From Schizochytrium sp. CCTCC M209059 (Eukaryota > Sar > Bigyra > Thraustochytrida > Thraustochytriidae), in the NCBI GenBank assembly GCA_000818945.1, contig KN805464.1:51012-84618 (forward strand): a DNA stretch of 33,607 nt. The letters are read 5' to 3'. Shown in pieces: positions 33,401 through 33,607 of this stretch. The notes under the pieces are model-generated. The model made no database searches, was not told where the DNA came from, and saw nothing but the letters and a program-made list of their open reading frames with translations. Position numbers and translations under genes: made by a program. Within the stretch, counting starts at the first letter, position 1. Each line of letters starts with the position of its first letter.

Positions 33401-33607
33401 CCTCCTCGCTCGCTCTCTGCTGGCGCCCCTGTCGTCGCCGCGACCTGCCCGCCTTCACGCCTGCCGGCCTCGAGGTCGCCGGCCCTCGCGCCCTTGTCCG
33501 GCCGGGCTGGGCTGATCTCCTCCTCTTCGAGCGGCCTGACGACCTGGCCGACTGACTGATTGATTTGAGTGATGGACGACCGGGTCGCGCCTCGCGTGCG
33601 CGACCTC
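33401..33607. other. Right edge: upstream region of the orphan basic protein
   Basis: 207 bp of GC-rich sequence that should hold the leader and promoter of the minus-strand gene ending at 33400. A short GACTGACTGATTGATT run lies at about 33549-33565. No gene is supported. Confidence 0.35.

Overview
The window looks like nuclear DNA from a compact, GC-rich, unicellular eukaryote. Fourteen protein genes are supported. Every one reads as a single uninterrupted ATG-initiated frame, including a 1788-residue myosin, and none has a bacterial ribosome-binding site or operon layout. The gene set combines flagellum/centriole genes (CEP76-like, CFAP36-like), a kinetochore gene (SKA1-like), endolysosomal genes (VPS20/CHMP6, BORCS5-like, iduronate-2-sulfatase-like), an ER insertase subunit (EMC2), the meiotic/mismatch-repair MLH3, mitochondrial MMAA, and a MyTH4-FERM myosin. 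Intron-poor, GC-rich coding with a zoospore-type gene set fits a thraustochytrid/labyrinthulomycete stramenopile. That placement is inference; no phylogenetic marker in the window proves it.

Layout, left to right: an orphan single-pass membrane protein (390-1676, minus) is divergent from MMAA (2709-4052, plus). A 1.2 kb simple-repeat-rich gap leads to the myosin (5273-10639, plus). A BORCS5-like gene (11057-11623, plus) converges on a CEP76-like gene (11680-14484, minus) with 56 bp between them. A SKA1-like gene (15038-15931, plus) converges on VPS20 (16008-16721, minus) with 76 bp between them. An IDS-like sulfatase (17315-18958, minus) is divergent from an ankyrin-SAM gene (19601-20539, plus). 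BSD-domain (21344-22555) and MLH3 (22717-24891) genes run in tandem and converge on a CFAP36-like gene (25055-25615, minus). A coiled-coil, possibly BAR-like, protein (26055-27680, minus) is separated by a 2.7 kb microsatellite-rich gap from EMC2 (30389-31288, plus). A 1.47 kb AT-richer island holding a 153-bp tandem repeat follows, and an orphan basic His/Met/Pro-rich protein (32759-33400, minus) closes the window.

There is no operon-like pathway. Two themes recur: lysosome/endosome positioning and remodelling (BORCS5-like, VPS20, sulfatase, MyTH4-FERM myosin) and microtubule-organising or chromosome-segregation functions (CEP76-like, SKA1-like, CFAP36-like, MLH3). The most unusual items are the myosin tail, whose region between the IQ motif and MyTH4 is an array of about six roughly 50-residue helical repeats; remote BORCS5 and SKA1 homologues recognised by their signature ends; three proteins without clear families; and the 153-bp (51-codon-length) tandem array in a gene-free, compositionally distinct island.
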